Shown here: in pieces, positions 17,979 through 30,129 of the stretch | How positions within the stretch are numbered: the first letter of the stretch is position 1 | Layout: every line of letters begins with the position of its first letter | NCBI GenBank assembly: GCA_001724265.1 | Contig: MEDY01000020.1 | Coordinates: 62,001-126,000, forward strand | Direction of reading: 5' to 3' | DNA: 64,000 bases | DNA from: Rhizaria sp. SCN 62-66 | Lineage: Eukaryota > Rhizaria, unplaced | Translations under genes and position numbers: made by a program | Notes under the pieces: generated by a model | Database searches by the model: none | What the model was told of the DNA's origin: nothing | What the model saw: the letters and a program-made list of their open reading frames with translations, nothing else

Positions 17979-20900
17979 TTAAGCTGTGTTCTCCTTGTTG
18001 TCGGCGGCAATCTCAACGGACACTGCGGAGAAGAAGGGCGAGGACGCGACCACGGGGTCGACGATCTTGCCCGCGGCAGCCGTGGCGCGCTGCTGCGCCG
18101 CGGCGGCCGCGCGCTGCTGCGTCGCCGCGGCGGCCTGCTTGCGCGCCTCGGCCGCGGTCGGCGTCGCCGCGCCGAACGCGCCCAGCCGCGCGGAGCCCGC
18201 GCCTGCGCCCGCGCCGAGCAGCGCGGTGGCCGACGCGGAGACCGAAAGGCGCGCGCGCGCCCCGGCGGCCGTGGGGGTGCCGACGGTGCGCGCGCCGGCG
18301 CCTCCGATGGTGGGGCGCGTGACGGCGCCCGTCGCGGTGCGCGCGAGCGCCGCGTTGGCAGACGCGCCGGCGCCCGCAGCGGAGAGTGGGGCTACCGCGG
18401 GTGCTGCCGTTGTGGCGGCCGCGTTAGCGACGGCGGCGACGCGGGACGTGCGCGAGAGTGCGCGCGCGGACGAGGCTGCGGCCGGCGGCCCCATGAGCGA
18501 CGCGCTCGACGCCGTGGCACTGGGCGTCGCCGAGGGCGCGCGCGCGCGGGCCGCCGTCGACACGGGCGTGCGGCCGCGGACAGCCGCGCCGACCGTTGAG
18601 TGCGCGCCCGCGCGGGGCGTCGCCGCTGAGCCGGGCCGGGCGCCGGCACCGGCGGCGCCGCCGGCGGAGCGCGCATTGAGCTGCTCCTCGAGGCGCGTGC
18701 GGTCGCCGAGCGCGAAGCGCAGCTGGGCCTCGAGCGCCTCCTTCTCGCGCTCGTACTCGATGAACTTCTCCTCAAAGCGCAGCTGGTCCGAGTGCGCCTT
18801 GGCCTTGTACATCTGCATCTTGCTCACGGCGGCGTCGTGCAGCTTCTCCTGGGCGCCCGCCGCGGCCTCGACGGCGGCCTTTTCCTCGCGCACGCGCTCT
18901 GTCTCGGCGCGCGCGGCCGCCAGCACGCCCGCAGCCTCCTCGCGCGCCAGCCGCAGCGAGCGGCCCGCCTCGTCACGGAGCTGCGCGACCGTGTTCTGAC
19001 CGGCGTCGAGCCGCGCCTGCATGTCGGCCTCAGTGGCCGCCCACGCGCGCTGCGCCTGCTCAAACTGCGTCTGCAGCATCGCCAGCGCGGCTTTGGCCGT
19101 CATGCTGTCCGTCTCGGCCGTCTTGAGCCGCTCCAGAGTGCGGGTGGAGGTCTCGCGCTCTTGCTCGTCGCTCGCCGCGCGCGCGCGCGCCTCGGCCGCC
19201 TGCATCGCGACCAGCTCGCCGTGCGCGCCGCGCAGTGCGGCGAGCTCTGCGCCCAGCCGCGCAGCCTCGCTCTGCGCCGCGTCGCGTGCGGTCGTCACGG
19301 CGAGCATGTCCCCGTCGAAGGTCGCCGTGCGCGCCTCAGCGGCGGTGCGCGCGGCCACGGCCTCGCGGTGGCCCTCGGTCGCTGCCTCCAGCGCCGTCGT
19401 CAGGTCCGCGATCTCGCTCGCCGCCAGCGCGCAGTTGCCGCACGCGCCCGCGCCGCCGCTGCACCCGAACTCAGGGTCGCAGTCCGCGCCGTCGCCGTCG
19501 CCGTCGTCCTCGGGCGCGGTGCGGCGGAGGTCGGCCAGGGCTTTGGTGAGGCGCTCGACCTCGGCCGAGAGCTCCTCGCTGCGCGCCATCGCGCTCAAGA
19601 GCATGTTGCGCTCCTTCTCGTCGCGCGTCTCGTTGATCTAGAGAGAAATAAACAGAGCGAGGCAGAGTTGTGAAGTGTGAGTGTGCAAGCTAGGTCGGTT
19701 TACAAGTTGAATTCGACAATAATTAACAATCTTTTGAAACATTAGAACGCGTTTAGATGCGTACCTTAGCAAAGTTCTTGACTTCGAGAGCGTTTGAGGC
19801 AAAGCGAAGCGTGGAGATGGTCATGTTGACGGCCGAGATACTGGGCGAGATGCACGCAATAAGGCATGTGAGACAGTTGCCGCCGAACGAGTCTTGCAGC
19901 AAGTACGTGAGCGCCGAGTCGCGGTACGGGATGACGGCGCGTTTGCCCGAGCGCGCCGAGTCCTTGAGGCGCGAGATGACAAGCGAGAGCGTCGACAGCG
20001 ACGAGTTGATCGAGCACGCCTCGGAGAGCTGCATGCCCTTGGTCTGCGCCTCCTTCTGGCGTTCCGAGCCCGCTAGATCGACCAGCGTGAAAGTGGCCAG
20101 CCGCGCGACGGTGGACCCGTCAAGCTCTTTCTCCGTCGTGTGGAGCTTGAGGCGGAACACGCTGTGCGAGCGCGATGATTCAGCATTCGCGGCCGTCGCA
20201 GACACGCGGCGGTTGTCCGCACCCTTCTTGATGTAGTAGAGGCACTCGGCGGCGTCACCGACAAAGACGGAACGGTAGTTGGCCTGTCCGCTTGCCAGCG
20301 CGGCCGTCGACATCACGTTGAGGCCATTGCTGGGACTGCCGCCGTTGACCGGAGAGGTCGCGGAAGCGCCCCCGTTGGCCGCGTTGGCGGCGGCGGCGGC
20401 GGCGGCGGCCCCGGCGGTAGTGGTGGCGGCGGACCCGCGGCGCAGGTTGCGCGGCATGTCGGGCACACCCGCAAGCAGGTCCTCAGTCTTGTCGAGGTAC
20501 AGCTGGAGGTACGAGATAGAGACCGTGGACACGGCCGACGGGTTCGACTCGGCGCGCTTTGCAAGCGCCTCGAAGACGTGCTCGACCGCGCGCGGCATCA
20601 GGCCGCGCGTGGAGGTCGCGCATGCCACGTCGCCAGGGCCCTGAATCGCGTAGGTCTTGCCGGAGCCCGTCTGGCCGTAGGCCAGAATGGTCCCGTTGAA
20701 GCCCGCGAGGAAGCGGTCGGCGATCGGGCGGCCGACCTGCGAAGAGAGAAAAGTCACGCAGAAACAAACACGAGCACAGAAAAGTGAGCTATTACGTGAG
20801 AAACTAGAATCCAATTGTACTTGCAAAGATATGCTGCAATTTGATATGATTTAAGATAATTATGATGCGATGTGCGGATAGACCCCGAAAGAGCCGTTGG

Positions 20901-21378
20901 GCCGCGCGAGGCGGGTCTGCCGGTGCTTTGAAGATAGGCGATGCATGAATGCGGTGACGTACGTGCTCGAAAACGTCCTCTTGGGGCACCTCAGGCGCGA
21001 GGATGCGGTCGAACTGGTACGCGCTGTTAAGGTGGACGCTCTGTTTGGGTTGGCGCGCCGTCACGTTGACCGTCGACGGCGGCTGCAGTGTGATGCACGT
21101 GCTTTATGAGGGAAGGGAAATAAAGCGCAAACAAAAATGGAACGGAATGTGAGTATGCAGAGCCGATAAAAACGCGTAGTTTCAATCTTACCAGAAATGA
21201 AGCAGCCCATTTCGGATTGTTCTAACGGCATGGTGGCGGTCTAGAAGGGGCGTGGGACGTACTCCTCATCGGGACGGGGGGGCGCGACCTTGACAACAAC
21301 GTTGATGCGAAAGACTTCGTCTGTGGCAGCAGAGACCGACCTCACGCCGGCACCGCCAGACGCGGAACGGTCAGCCAT
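17979..21378 (-). CDS. Kinesin motor protein, N-terminal motor, kinesin-12/KIF15-like (four exons)
   Basis: ATP-driven microtubule motor, about 961 residues. Proposed exons (complement): 21263-21378, 20963-21101, 19765-20736, 17979-19637. The three introns begin GTACGT, GTACGT and GTACGC, and the joins keep frame. The motor shows QFDRILAPEVPQEDVFEH, the P-loop GQTGSGKT near residues 106-113, switch I NAESSRSHSVF, switch II VDLAGSERQ and SINSSLSTLSLVISRL. The neck runs across the third intron (NFAK-INETRDEKER). The tail is coiled coil to about residue 670, then Ala/Gly/Arg low-complexity. The motor insert MPRAVEHVF and IQGP after the P-loop suggest the kinesin-12 group, tentatively. The first intron is the weak point: its acceptor is AAAG, and other joins are possible between 21100 and 21265. 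Stop TAA. Confidence 0.87.
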
Positions 21379-22001
21379 GAAACTGGGGCGCGGAGAGGTG
21401 GACTCAACCGGCAGACGTGGATGCTGAGAGGGGGAGAGGTGGGGTCGAGGAGTGGCCGGTGATGCTTCGGCTTTTCCGCTGGCTGTTTTCTACGTGTCAG
21501 CAAGGTTTACAGAAGTAAAAAAGAAACTACAAGTTGAATCAATACAGGATCAGTCATAGTATATCAATAGAATTTGCAATAACGGAAGCTCTAGCTCAAA
21601 ATAAAGGTGCGAAAGAAGCGACTAGGCGTGAAACCTCTTCTGACAACGGGCCACCAACGGATAGCCGTTGGGACTGCGCGAGCCGACGTTTATGACTGTG
21701 AGCAAGCACCGATGCGCCACTTTGTAGTGTCATTCAGTGTCAGAATGAGTTCTTATTAAAATAAATTTGGGAAATTGTATTATTGATGTTGAGCTATGTA
21801 TAATTGAGAGACGTATTATCTGTTGAACTCATGTCTACACTGATATAATGCGAATTTCTAAAACTGTCGTTACTCTTCGGCCTTACAAAACGGCCCTGGG
21901 TGGCACATAAACAGAGTTTAGTGATATAATCGCAAATGATTTTATAGAGCGCACATAAACACACGCCTCATACTCAGCGGGCTTTTACTGCGACATGCTT
22001 C
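21379..22001. other. Spacer with a short hairpin
   Basis: Kinesin 5' flank on the minus strand, with an acceptor-like CCCCAG four bases before the ATG at 21378. The rest is AT-rich except for a stretch of mixed composition at about 21610-21720 that contains a perfect 7-base-pair hairpin (21654-21660 with 21665-21671, loop ATAG). No gene or known RNA is recognised. Confidence 0.45.
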
Positions 22002-22576
22002 TCAAGTCGAACCGACGTGAGGCGCAGCGGAGCCCTGAGCAGCTTGTGCACCAGTGGCGGATGCGGTGGCGGCTGCGGCGGTGGCGGCTTTGCGCGCTGC
22101 GTGCTGGCGGTCCGCCTCAAGGAGCTCGTCACCACGGCCGAGGATCTCCTAAGAGGGGGCAGGCATGGAGCGAAGTTGTGACGGGAAGAAAGGAGGTGGG
22201 AGCGGAGACGGGGTCAATGTGAAACAGTGAGGAGGGGCGTGAGTGAGTGGGACAGGGGGCAATGTCGAGCATTGCTGACTAAATAGCAACAAAAAAGAAA
22301 AATTCAAGGCAATCCAACGTACACGCGCGCCCTTAGAGAAACGGATGAGGCAATAGTATCCGATAACGTAAGCTAGAAAGGGACGAGCAGAGGAGTGGAG
22401 AGCAGGGTTAGGGTTAGCCTGAGTGATCTAGCGAGCTCAAATCATGTGCAAGAGAGAAATGGGTAAAAAAAAAACAACGTACCGAGGATGATAGTGGCGA
22501 TCATAATGAAGAGTGCGCCCCAGAGGCGCGGGTCGCTCCACTGCAGCCGCTGAACGAAGGCCTTCGCCTGACTCAT
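22002..22576 (-). CDS. Small single-pass membrane protein (three exons)
   Basis: A 96-residue protein reconstructed from complement exons 22483-22576, 22323-22372 and 22002-22148. The introns are 110 and 174 bases, both with GTACGT donors and TCTAG or TTAG acceptors, and both joins hold frame (phases 1 and 0). The sequence starts MSQAKAFVQRLQW, then a hydrophobic membrane helix of about 25 residues that spans the first junction (LWGALFIMIATIIL, then AYVIGYYCLI). A charged segment (RFSKGAREILGRGDELLEADR) and an Ala/Thr-rich tail follow. No exon alone would be called a gene; the evidence is the perfect frame fit, the GTACGT donors and a membrane helix restored across the junction. The family is not recognised. 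An acceptor-like TTCTAG lies about 55 bases upstream of the ATG. Stop TGA. Confidence 0.7.
22404..22417. repeat. Short telomere-like TTAGGG stretch
   Basis: Reads AGGGTTAGGGTTAG, two units of the common TTAGGG telomere repeat, inside the first intron of the small membrane-protein gene. At this length it could be chance. Confidence 0.4.
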
Positions 22577-22908
22577 CGAGCGCTTCGAGATATGGATTAG
22601 CACCGAGCGAGTACGAGGTGAAGACGGACGAGCCTAGAAGTTTAATTTAACAGGAATACACAGTGAGCAATGATATTAAGCGTAATCTTTGCAGATTTCT
22701 ATTCTGACGACGGTTTGTGTCACATACGAAGTTTGTATTACGAAGTGATGGCCTGGCTATCGGAGAGCACGGACGCAATGTGGCCAGAACGCTATTTCAA
22801 CGCATAGAGCAACATACTCTTTGCATCTGCAGCTTAAAACACGAGAGCGGACTTTGACGCATTGATGCCACCCAAGTACAAGCAAAATACACCACGACCA
22901 GCTTTACT
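22577..22908. other. Spacer between two minus-strand genes
   Basis: AT-rich with no recognisable gene. It holds the 3' flank of GPN1 and the upstream region of the small membrane protein, including an acceptor-like CTTCTAG tract (complement, near 22635). Confidence 0.5.
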
Positions 22909-23934
22909 TCACTCGTCGTTGACCTCCTCTTCCTCCTCGTCGCCATCGTCGCCGCCCTTCTGAGCGCGGCGGCGCGCGGCCTCGGCCTTCCTGGCGACGG
23001 CGTCGGCCGCGGCGGTGTCGGCGCGCATGGTGCTGGCGCGCTCCTTCTTGAGGACATCGTCGGCGGCCTCGCGCGCGGCGCGCTTCTTCTCGATGAACGG
23101 GAGGTACACCTCGTGGTAGTCCTCGGCCAGTCCGTCGATGGCGGTGAAGAGCTCGGCGAGCCCGTCACCGGTGACGGCCGAGAGCGCGACGGTCTTGATC
23201 GCGCGGTAAAACTCGTCCAGCACAAGCGCCATGGAGCGCGAGAGCGAGGACATGTAGCTGTCGTGCTCGCGGATCGCGTCGAGAAACGCGTCCAGGTCGC
23301 GCATCCACTCCTGCAGCGGCGCCGCAGACGCCACGTCCGTCTTGTTGAACACAAGCAGAAAGGGCAGCTTAGTCTTGAACATGATGGAGCAGGCGTACAT
23401 CATGTTGGACATGAACGTCACCGGCGAAAGGTTGCGCGGGGTGTCGACGACGTACAGGATCGCCGTGGGGAAGGTCGCCGCGAGCGCCTCGGTGATGATG
23501 GCGCCGGACGCGGACCACGTGAAGACCTCGATCTGCCCAGGCGTGTCGACGAAGACGTAGTCAAGCGAGTCGCGCTTCTTCTCCGCGTGCGCGAGGACCT
23601 GGTCGAAACGCGTGGCGAAGAGGTTGAGCGAGGTGACGATGCCGCCGTTAGGGCCGAGGCCGTATTGCTTCATCACTTCCTTGTACTTGACCGTGTCGCG
23701 AATGTCGATGTTGGCAAAGTAGGGCAGCTCGCCGCCGCCCACGGCCGGGTCAAGGTTGATGAAGTAGGCCGCGTCGCGCTGCTCGTCGGGCAGCTCGTCG
23801 AAGTGCGCGCCCAGCCGCTGCATCAGTGTCGTCTTGCCGGAGCCCGCCATGCCGATCACCAGCAGCGTCACGGGCTTCTTGCTGCGCGCGCCCGCGTCCG
23901 GGGCCGCGGCGGCGCCGTCGAGAGAAGAAGACAT
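22909..23934 (-). CDS. GPN1: GPN-loop GTPase 1 (RNA polymerase II import/assembly factor)
   Basis: A 341-residue small GTPase, the usual length for GPN1 (XAB1 in human, Npa3 in yeast), which helps assemble RNA polymerase II and bring it into the nucleus. The P-loop GMAGSGKTT lies at 28-36 and the defining Gly-Pro-Asn insert at 94-96 ([15 protein letters not shown]). Further nucleotide-binding motifs are [19 protein letters not shown] and the guanine-specificity motif NKTD near 195. The C-terminal third is helical and ends in a lysine- then glutamate-rich tail (EEEEEVNDE), as in other GPN1 proteins. The start has a pyrimidine-rich CCCAG tract four bases upstream. Single exon, stop TGA. It shares an upstream region of about 490 bases with the giant gene on the other strand. 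Confidence 0.96.
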   Translation of the reverse strand: MSSSLDGAAAAPDAGARSKKPVTLLVIGMAGSGKTTLMQRLGAHFDELPDEQRDAAYFINLDPAVGGGELPYFANIDIRDTVKYKEVMKQYGLGPNGGIVTSLNLFATRFDQVLAHAEKKRDSLDYVFVDTPGQIEVFTWSASGAIITEALAATFPTAILYVVDTPRNLSPVTFMSNMMYACSIMFKTKLPFLLVFNKTDVASAAPLQEWMRDLDAFLDAIREHDSYMSSLSRSMALVLDEFYRAIKTVALSAVTGDGLAELFTAIDGLAEDYHEVYLPFIEKKRAAREAADDVLKKERASTMRADTAAADAVARKAEAARRRAQKGGDDGDEEEEEVNDE

Positions 23935-24425
23935 CGCACTGGGCCAAGATCGGTATGGAGAGGCGTGCGGGGGGCGTGAGGAGCGAGGGGAATGGCGGGA
24001 GAGGTTCGGGAGTTAGTGAGCAAAATAGACGTAGTGCGGAGTTTGGAGCCAGGAGGGGGATAACAAGCGCGAGGCAAGACATAATAATAAAGAATTAAGT
24101 TGATAACTATCTAGTATACGGTGATGCTAATCGCGTGGCTACTGACGGACTCCTCGCATCACGCGCATGGCCCGGAGATCCCGAAGTCGGACTTGCATCA
24201 CGGCCCACGTTGCTTAAGGTTGATTTCCTCGAGTCTCGGTTTTGCGCCGTTACAGCGACGCCACAAGTCTGTTAAGTGTGATTATAACTTGTGATTCAAA
24301 CTGCCACATAGGATTTGTGTTGCATACTTTTATAATATCTCATATATTTCTCTCCCCGTCGTGATATCCCCAGTTCATCTCACCCTACCCACAGCGCCTG
24401 CTTTGCGCTGCCATTCTGCCCCCCG
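23935..24425. other. Divergent promoter region
   Basis: Lies between the divergent GPN1 gene and the giant gene. Mostly AT-rich; a stretch of higher GC at about 24130-24245 is not coding in any frame I checked and matches no tRNA pattern. Pyrimidine tracts ending in CAG precede both start codons. Confidence 0.45.
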
Positions 24426-27400
24426 ATGAGGCGCTTTGTGTCCCCGGCCGCGACCACCTCGGTTGCGCGCCGCGCCACAGCCGTTGCCGCCGCCGTCACA
24501 TCTTCCACCGCGGCGCCAGTCGCCCGCGGTGTTGCGCCCATCGTGCTGCCTGTGCCTGTGCTCGCTGACAACGCCTCCTCGTTGCTCAACACTAACGCAG
24601 TCTCTCAGCACATGCAGCAGCTGGCTGCCGCCACGACTGCGCGTAAAAGCGCCACATTTAAGTCATTTGCGCCGATTTCTAGCGTTATGCACGCGCACGC
24701 TGACGATGTGAGCGACTTCAACGGCCTAGGCGCTGTAGTATCTGCCGTTCCTTCATCTGCCACTGCAAGTTTTGCTGTTGATGCTTCAGTCGCTATCTCG
24801 GTGAACTCTGCTGATTTCGCTCCCAGCCGTGGGCCCTCAATGCTGCGCGCTACTTCCCCCGTGCTTGCACCCTCACAAGCTGCATTGTCGCCGCCGACAC
24901 AGCAGCAGACGCATTAGCAGCCGCCATCGCAGTCGCCACAGTTATCTTCTGACCCCGAAGTGGCTGCGCTGCTGCTGCGCGGCGACCACCGCGGCGCGCT
25001 CCCGCTGCTGCAGCGCCGCCTGGCCGCCCACGCGCGCCTTGTTGCCGCCATCGAGGCCGCCCGTGCCGCCGCGTCAGACTCTGTTCTCAGATCACATCTT
25101 CTTAACAACCCTGAGTCAGAGACGTCGGACGCAGCTGCGACTGCAGCCGCGGCGGCTGCGGGCGCGGCGGCGCTGGTGGCGGGTTGCCGCGCCGCGTTTC
25201 CGTGCTGGACTCCGCCCACCGCGGGCCCGCCGCACCTGTTCGCGGGGCACAGCTGCGCCGACAACGCCGACGGCAGCGAGGACACCAACTCATCCGCCGA
25301 CGACGTCAGTGTCGGCTCGAGCTTCAGCGGCGACTACAGCGACACGGTGCGCGGGCGCGCGACGCTGGACGAGGCCGCGCTGCTGGCGTCGCTGCCCGCC
25401 GTGTACTCGGACCTGTCCGCACTCTTCCTCTGCCTCCTTAACACGCCGCCGCCGCGCCCCTCGCCGTCGTCATCTGCTGATAATGCAACACCTGCTTCTG
25501 CCTCTGCCTTGGCCTCGGTGCGGTTTGGCGGCGCGGACACGTCGCTGGCAAGCATGGACGCGTTTTTCGCGCTGCTGGCCGCGGACCCGCTGTCCGCGCT
25601 GCTTACGGCGCCCGCACACTGCGCGCTCGCCCACGGTCACAGCCACGGCTACGGCTACGGCCACGGCCTCGGCCACGGCAACATTCACGGTCTCGCGCAC
25701 AATGTGGGCGGGACGGGCAGCGCTGTGGCCGCCGCGGCCGGCGGCGGCGGGCGCGGCGGGGACTGGCGGCGGCGGCGGGTGCAGGCGCTGCAGGACGCCG
25801 CCGCTGCCAAGGCGGAGCTTCTATCTCGGCTCGCGCTCGCACTGCCGCACCTCGCCGACGATAGCGCGAACGCCAGCAGCACGAGCGGTCGCAGCGGCAG
25901 TGGCGCCAGGGCGGCGAGCGCGCGCGCGGCCGTGGCGGGCGCGGCGGCGATGCGTCCGCTCTTGGCCTCGCACTCGCTCGCGCACGGCCAGAATCAGAGG
26001 CAGAACCTTGGCTCGGGCGGCTCGCTGCACGGCGCATCGTCGCTGTTGAGTGAGACTATGCCCGCAGTCGCCGCGTCGCTGAACGTGCTCACTGTTGCCG
26101 GCGCCGACCTGGCGGCGCTCTCCGCCGCGGCCGCCACGATCGCCGCCCCCAGTGTCGCCGCCTCAAGCGTCGCAGCCAGCGCAGCAACGCCGGTGACGGC
26201 GCGCGAGGGCGGTGTTGCGGCCGCTGCGCTCGAGGCCCCCCGCCTCTTCATTATTGGCGCGCACGCGACCGCGCTTGCGCACGCCGCCGCCAGCGTCGCG
26301 GCTGAGCACGGAGGCTCCGACGCGCCCTCCCCGGCCGCTGCTGCGTCTGCGTCATCAGCCGCGTCCGCAACGGGGGCATCTGCCGCGGCCGAGGCGGAGC
26401 GGGACTGGGTCGACGCGCTGTCGCCCGCCCTCGTCGCCGCCGCCACCGAGGCCGTCATGGTCACGGGCGCCAGCTCCTCCGTTGCCCTCGCCGACGCGGC
26501 GGACGCGGACGACAGCAACGGCAGCTCCAGTCTCAACAGTGCAGTCAGCGGCGGCGTGGCCGGGGCGGACGCTGACTTGCTGTTGGCGCGCGCACGCTTT
26601 TCCCACCAGGACAGCGCTGCGGCCACGCGCTCCGCGCACGATAGCACTGACCCCGGCCAGAGTCTGAGCCAGAGTCGCACTCGCGGCGGCGGCCTCGGTC
26701 TCAGCACCGCGACCGTGCGCGGCGTGTGCGTCGCCGGCGACGCCGCGGCTGCGCGCTGTCTGGACACAGTCGCCCTGCCCGCACTTGCGCTGTCTGCCGC
26801 GCTGTCCTTCTCGCTCGCCGCGGCCCCGGGCGCCGCCGCCGTGCTGTCGGGGGCGCGCGCGGACGAGGCGCGCGCCGCGCTCGTGCGGACGCTGCTGCGC
26901 GCGGCGGCGGCGCGGCTGTGGGCCGCTAGCGTTGGGGTGTTTCACGCCGCCGTCGCCGTGTGCCGCGAGAACACGCTCGCCGTCGCGCCCGCGCTGCCGC
27001 GCCCGCTGCTATTACGCAAACACGCGTTCCCCGCGCCAGCGGTGCACTCGGCCGCGACGGGACCGATTGCCGCAGTCGCCGCGCTATCCGACTCGGGCGC
27101 CGCGGGCCCGCTCGCCGCGACCGCGTCCGCCGCCGCCACAGCGATCCACGAAGTGACGTGCGCGCGCGACTGGGGCGCGGGCTCGCACGTGCCCGCGCTG
27201 ACCGCCACGGTCGCCGCGGCGGCCGCGGCCGTGGAGGCGCTGTCTTCGTTGGCGCTGGCACCCGCGCTGGCCGTCAAGGACCTCGCGCGCACGGCGCCGC
27301 ACGTGCTTGCGCGCGCGCTCGACAACACGGCGCGGCGCGGGAACGGGACGGGCGAGTGCGACGGCGGCAGCGACTGCGAGTCGGCGGCGTTCCCCGCCGT

Positions 27401-30092
27401 GCCAGTGGAGGCGTACGACGTGTTGACGGCGGCCGCGCTGGCTGAGTTCCTCACCGCGCACGTCGGCCGCGGCATCACTGCGGTCAACAACGCGTTCATC
27501 GTGTGGGAGACCGCGCTTGCGGTCACGCCCGCAGTCACGGTCGCGTATCCGACGCAGTTCCACTCGCAAGCACAGCCGCAGCAGCAGCACCAGACGTCGC
27601 AGTCGCACGTGCAGCCGCTCACGGGCGCTGGCCCCGCGACTGGCGCCTCTCCTGCGACCGCCTCCACTGTGCACGTCCCCACCCCGGCGTCCGCGTCCGC
27701 GTCGGCCGCGGTCTCAGCGGCGGCGTCGGCCGTGGCGAAGGTGCTGTCTGTGGCGCCCGTCGCGCCGACTGTGAGCCGCACTGTCCGCGCTGCAGGCTCG
27801 GGCTACAGCTCCGCCTCCGAGTCCGAGGGACCAACGACGCCCGCTGCCGCCGCTGCCGCCGCCGCCGCCGGCGCGCCCGCTGAGGCCGCTGTGGCCGGCG
27901 CGGTTGCGGCCGCGGGTCTGAAGCCCGTCGCAACAGTACACCTGGACCCGCTCGCGCGCGTGGGCGCTGGCGGCGGCGTTGGCGCCGCGGGCGCGTCGTC
28001 CGCGGCGGGCGGCGCGCGCGCGGACCCCGTGCTGTCGGAGTTCCCCGCCACGCCGTCGATTTGTCTGGACGAGCAGAGCGAGGACGTTGTCGCGGAGGAC
28101 TTGGCGCGCGAGGGCGTCACCGCCGCGGTCGCGCGCACGGGCGCGGACACGTTCACGCCGATCCCGCGCTCGCCGCCGCCGCAGCCGATCGCGCCGCAGC
28201 AGCAGCAGCAGCCGCAGAAGCAGGCCGCGCCACAGACGAAGACTCAGTCGCCGCCGCAGCCGCACGCACAGTCGCAGGTGCATCTACCGCAGCATTTGCA
28301 CATGGCGCCTAGCGGACGCACCCCCTTGCAGACGCATGCGCAATCGAACTCGCATTCTAACCCGCACCCGCACCCGCACCCGCACCTGCAGGCCGCCGCG
28401 GCGTCCCCGCGCGCGCGGGGCAAGGGCGCGGTGTCGGTGTCGCTGTCGCCGAAGGCGTGCGTGCTGTCGTGGTCGGAGCCGGCGACGCTGGCGCACGCAC
28501 CGCACCTGGAGACGCTTGTACGCCTGCACGCGGCGACGGCTGCGGCGACCGCGGCTGCCACCACGCTCGGCCCGCACGCCTGGCTTGAGCGCCTTGAGCG
28601 CCAGCAGCGCCAGCAGCAGCAACAACTGACCGAGCAGCAGCAGCAGCAGCATCTGCTCGGAGTCGGCAAAGAGCGTCGCCACGCCGTGCTGCGCCGCCAC
28701 CGCGCCGCGGCGGGCCCGTGCCTGGGCCCCGCCGCCGGCGGCGGCTCGGCTGCACTTTGCTACCAGGTCGAGGTGCTGGCCGAGCGCGCAGTCAAGAAGT
28801 CGCACCGGCACGCCATCACGGCCTCCGCGGCCGAGACCGAGCTCCGCGCGTGCGCGCCGTGGCCGCTGCTTGCCGCGCTTACCGCGCTGCCGTCCACGCT
28901 CGCGCTCGGCTTGCCGTCACAGGCCGCGAGCGCCGCCGGCGCCATCGTCGGCGTCAGCGACCGCGAGAGCGCGCGCGCGGCGACGGCGATGGCGATGGTG
29001 CGCGCCCCGATCCGCGCGGCGTGGCACGCGCTGGGGTTGCTGGCGCCGCCCGCACACAGCGCGCTCGCGCCCGCCCCGGTCGACTCGGCGACGCACCAGC
29101 AGCAGCACCACGACCAGGCGCTGGCGCAGGCGCAGTCGGTCTTCCCGGCGGGCTCGCTGCAGTCGTACCTGGCGAGCTACTTCGCCACGGCTTCCCCGCC
29201 CTCGCTTATCGCGGCCTCGCAGCACTGCATCGAGACGCTGCAGGCCTCGGCGCCCGCGCTGTGCGCGCTGCTGGCGCCGCACCCGCGCTTCGCGCTTGCC
29301 GCCGCGCTCGCGACTGTGCGTGCGGCCACGGCCGCCGCCGCCGCCGCGCGTGCCGCGGGGCTGCCTCTCACGGGCGCGCGCCTCGACGCCGCCGCGGGCG
29401 AGGCGGGCGCGGCCGTCGCCGTTGACGCCGGGCTCGCCGCCGCCATCGCTGCCGAGGCCGAGGCCGCCGCGCGCGCCGCGTGGGCGCAGCCCTTCGTTGT
29501 GCTGCCCGCCGGCGCGGCTGCTGCTGCTGTCGCTGCGGGCGAGAGTGCCAAGGCCGCCGCTGCCGCCGCCGCTGCTGCAGCTGCCGCAGCGCGTGAAGCC
29601 GGGCGGCCCGGCGCGGGCAAACTCGGCCCCCGCGGCGGCGCTGACGCAAGCGCTGGTGCTGGTGACAACAGCGGCGCGACCGGCGGGCCCGTGGTTGTGG
29701 TGACGACGACCAACGCGCCGGGCATCGACGGAACCGTCGTGATCAAGCCGCGCACCACCGGCGGCAGCGACGGCGGCGGGAACGGGCTGACCGCGGCCGC
29801 GATCCTCGACGGCGACGCGAGCGCGCCGCTGCCGCCGCTGCCCGCGCCCGCGCCCGGCACGGCCCCGCTGGCGGCGCTGCACTTCCAGCTCACGCTCGCC
29901 GTGGCCTCGGCCTTCAACGACGCCGGCATGACTCTGGTGCAGCTGGTGCAGCTCGCGGCGCCTCGCCTTAACCTCTCACTGCTGCGCGCGATGCAGCTTG
30001 CGGGCAATGAGACCGCGGCCGTGCAAGCGGCGAGCTCCAGTGCTGGGTCACGTCTTAACATTGCTGGCGCTAGCAGCAGCTCCAGCAGTAGC

Positions 30093-30129
<37 letters not shown>

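Noticed and set aside
21995-22222. 75-codon plus-strand frame
   Set aside because: Shadow of exon 3 of the minus-strand small membrane protein, which has better frame and splice support.
24915-24917. Reading the in-frame TAGs as pseudogene mutations or sequencing errors
   Set aside because: All disabling-looking codons are TAG, none is TAA or TGA, there are no frameshifts, and they recur in separate genes in Gln-like contexts.
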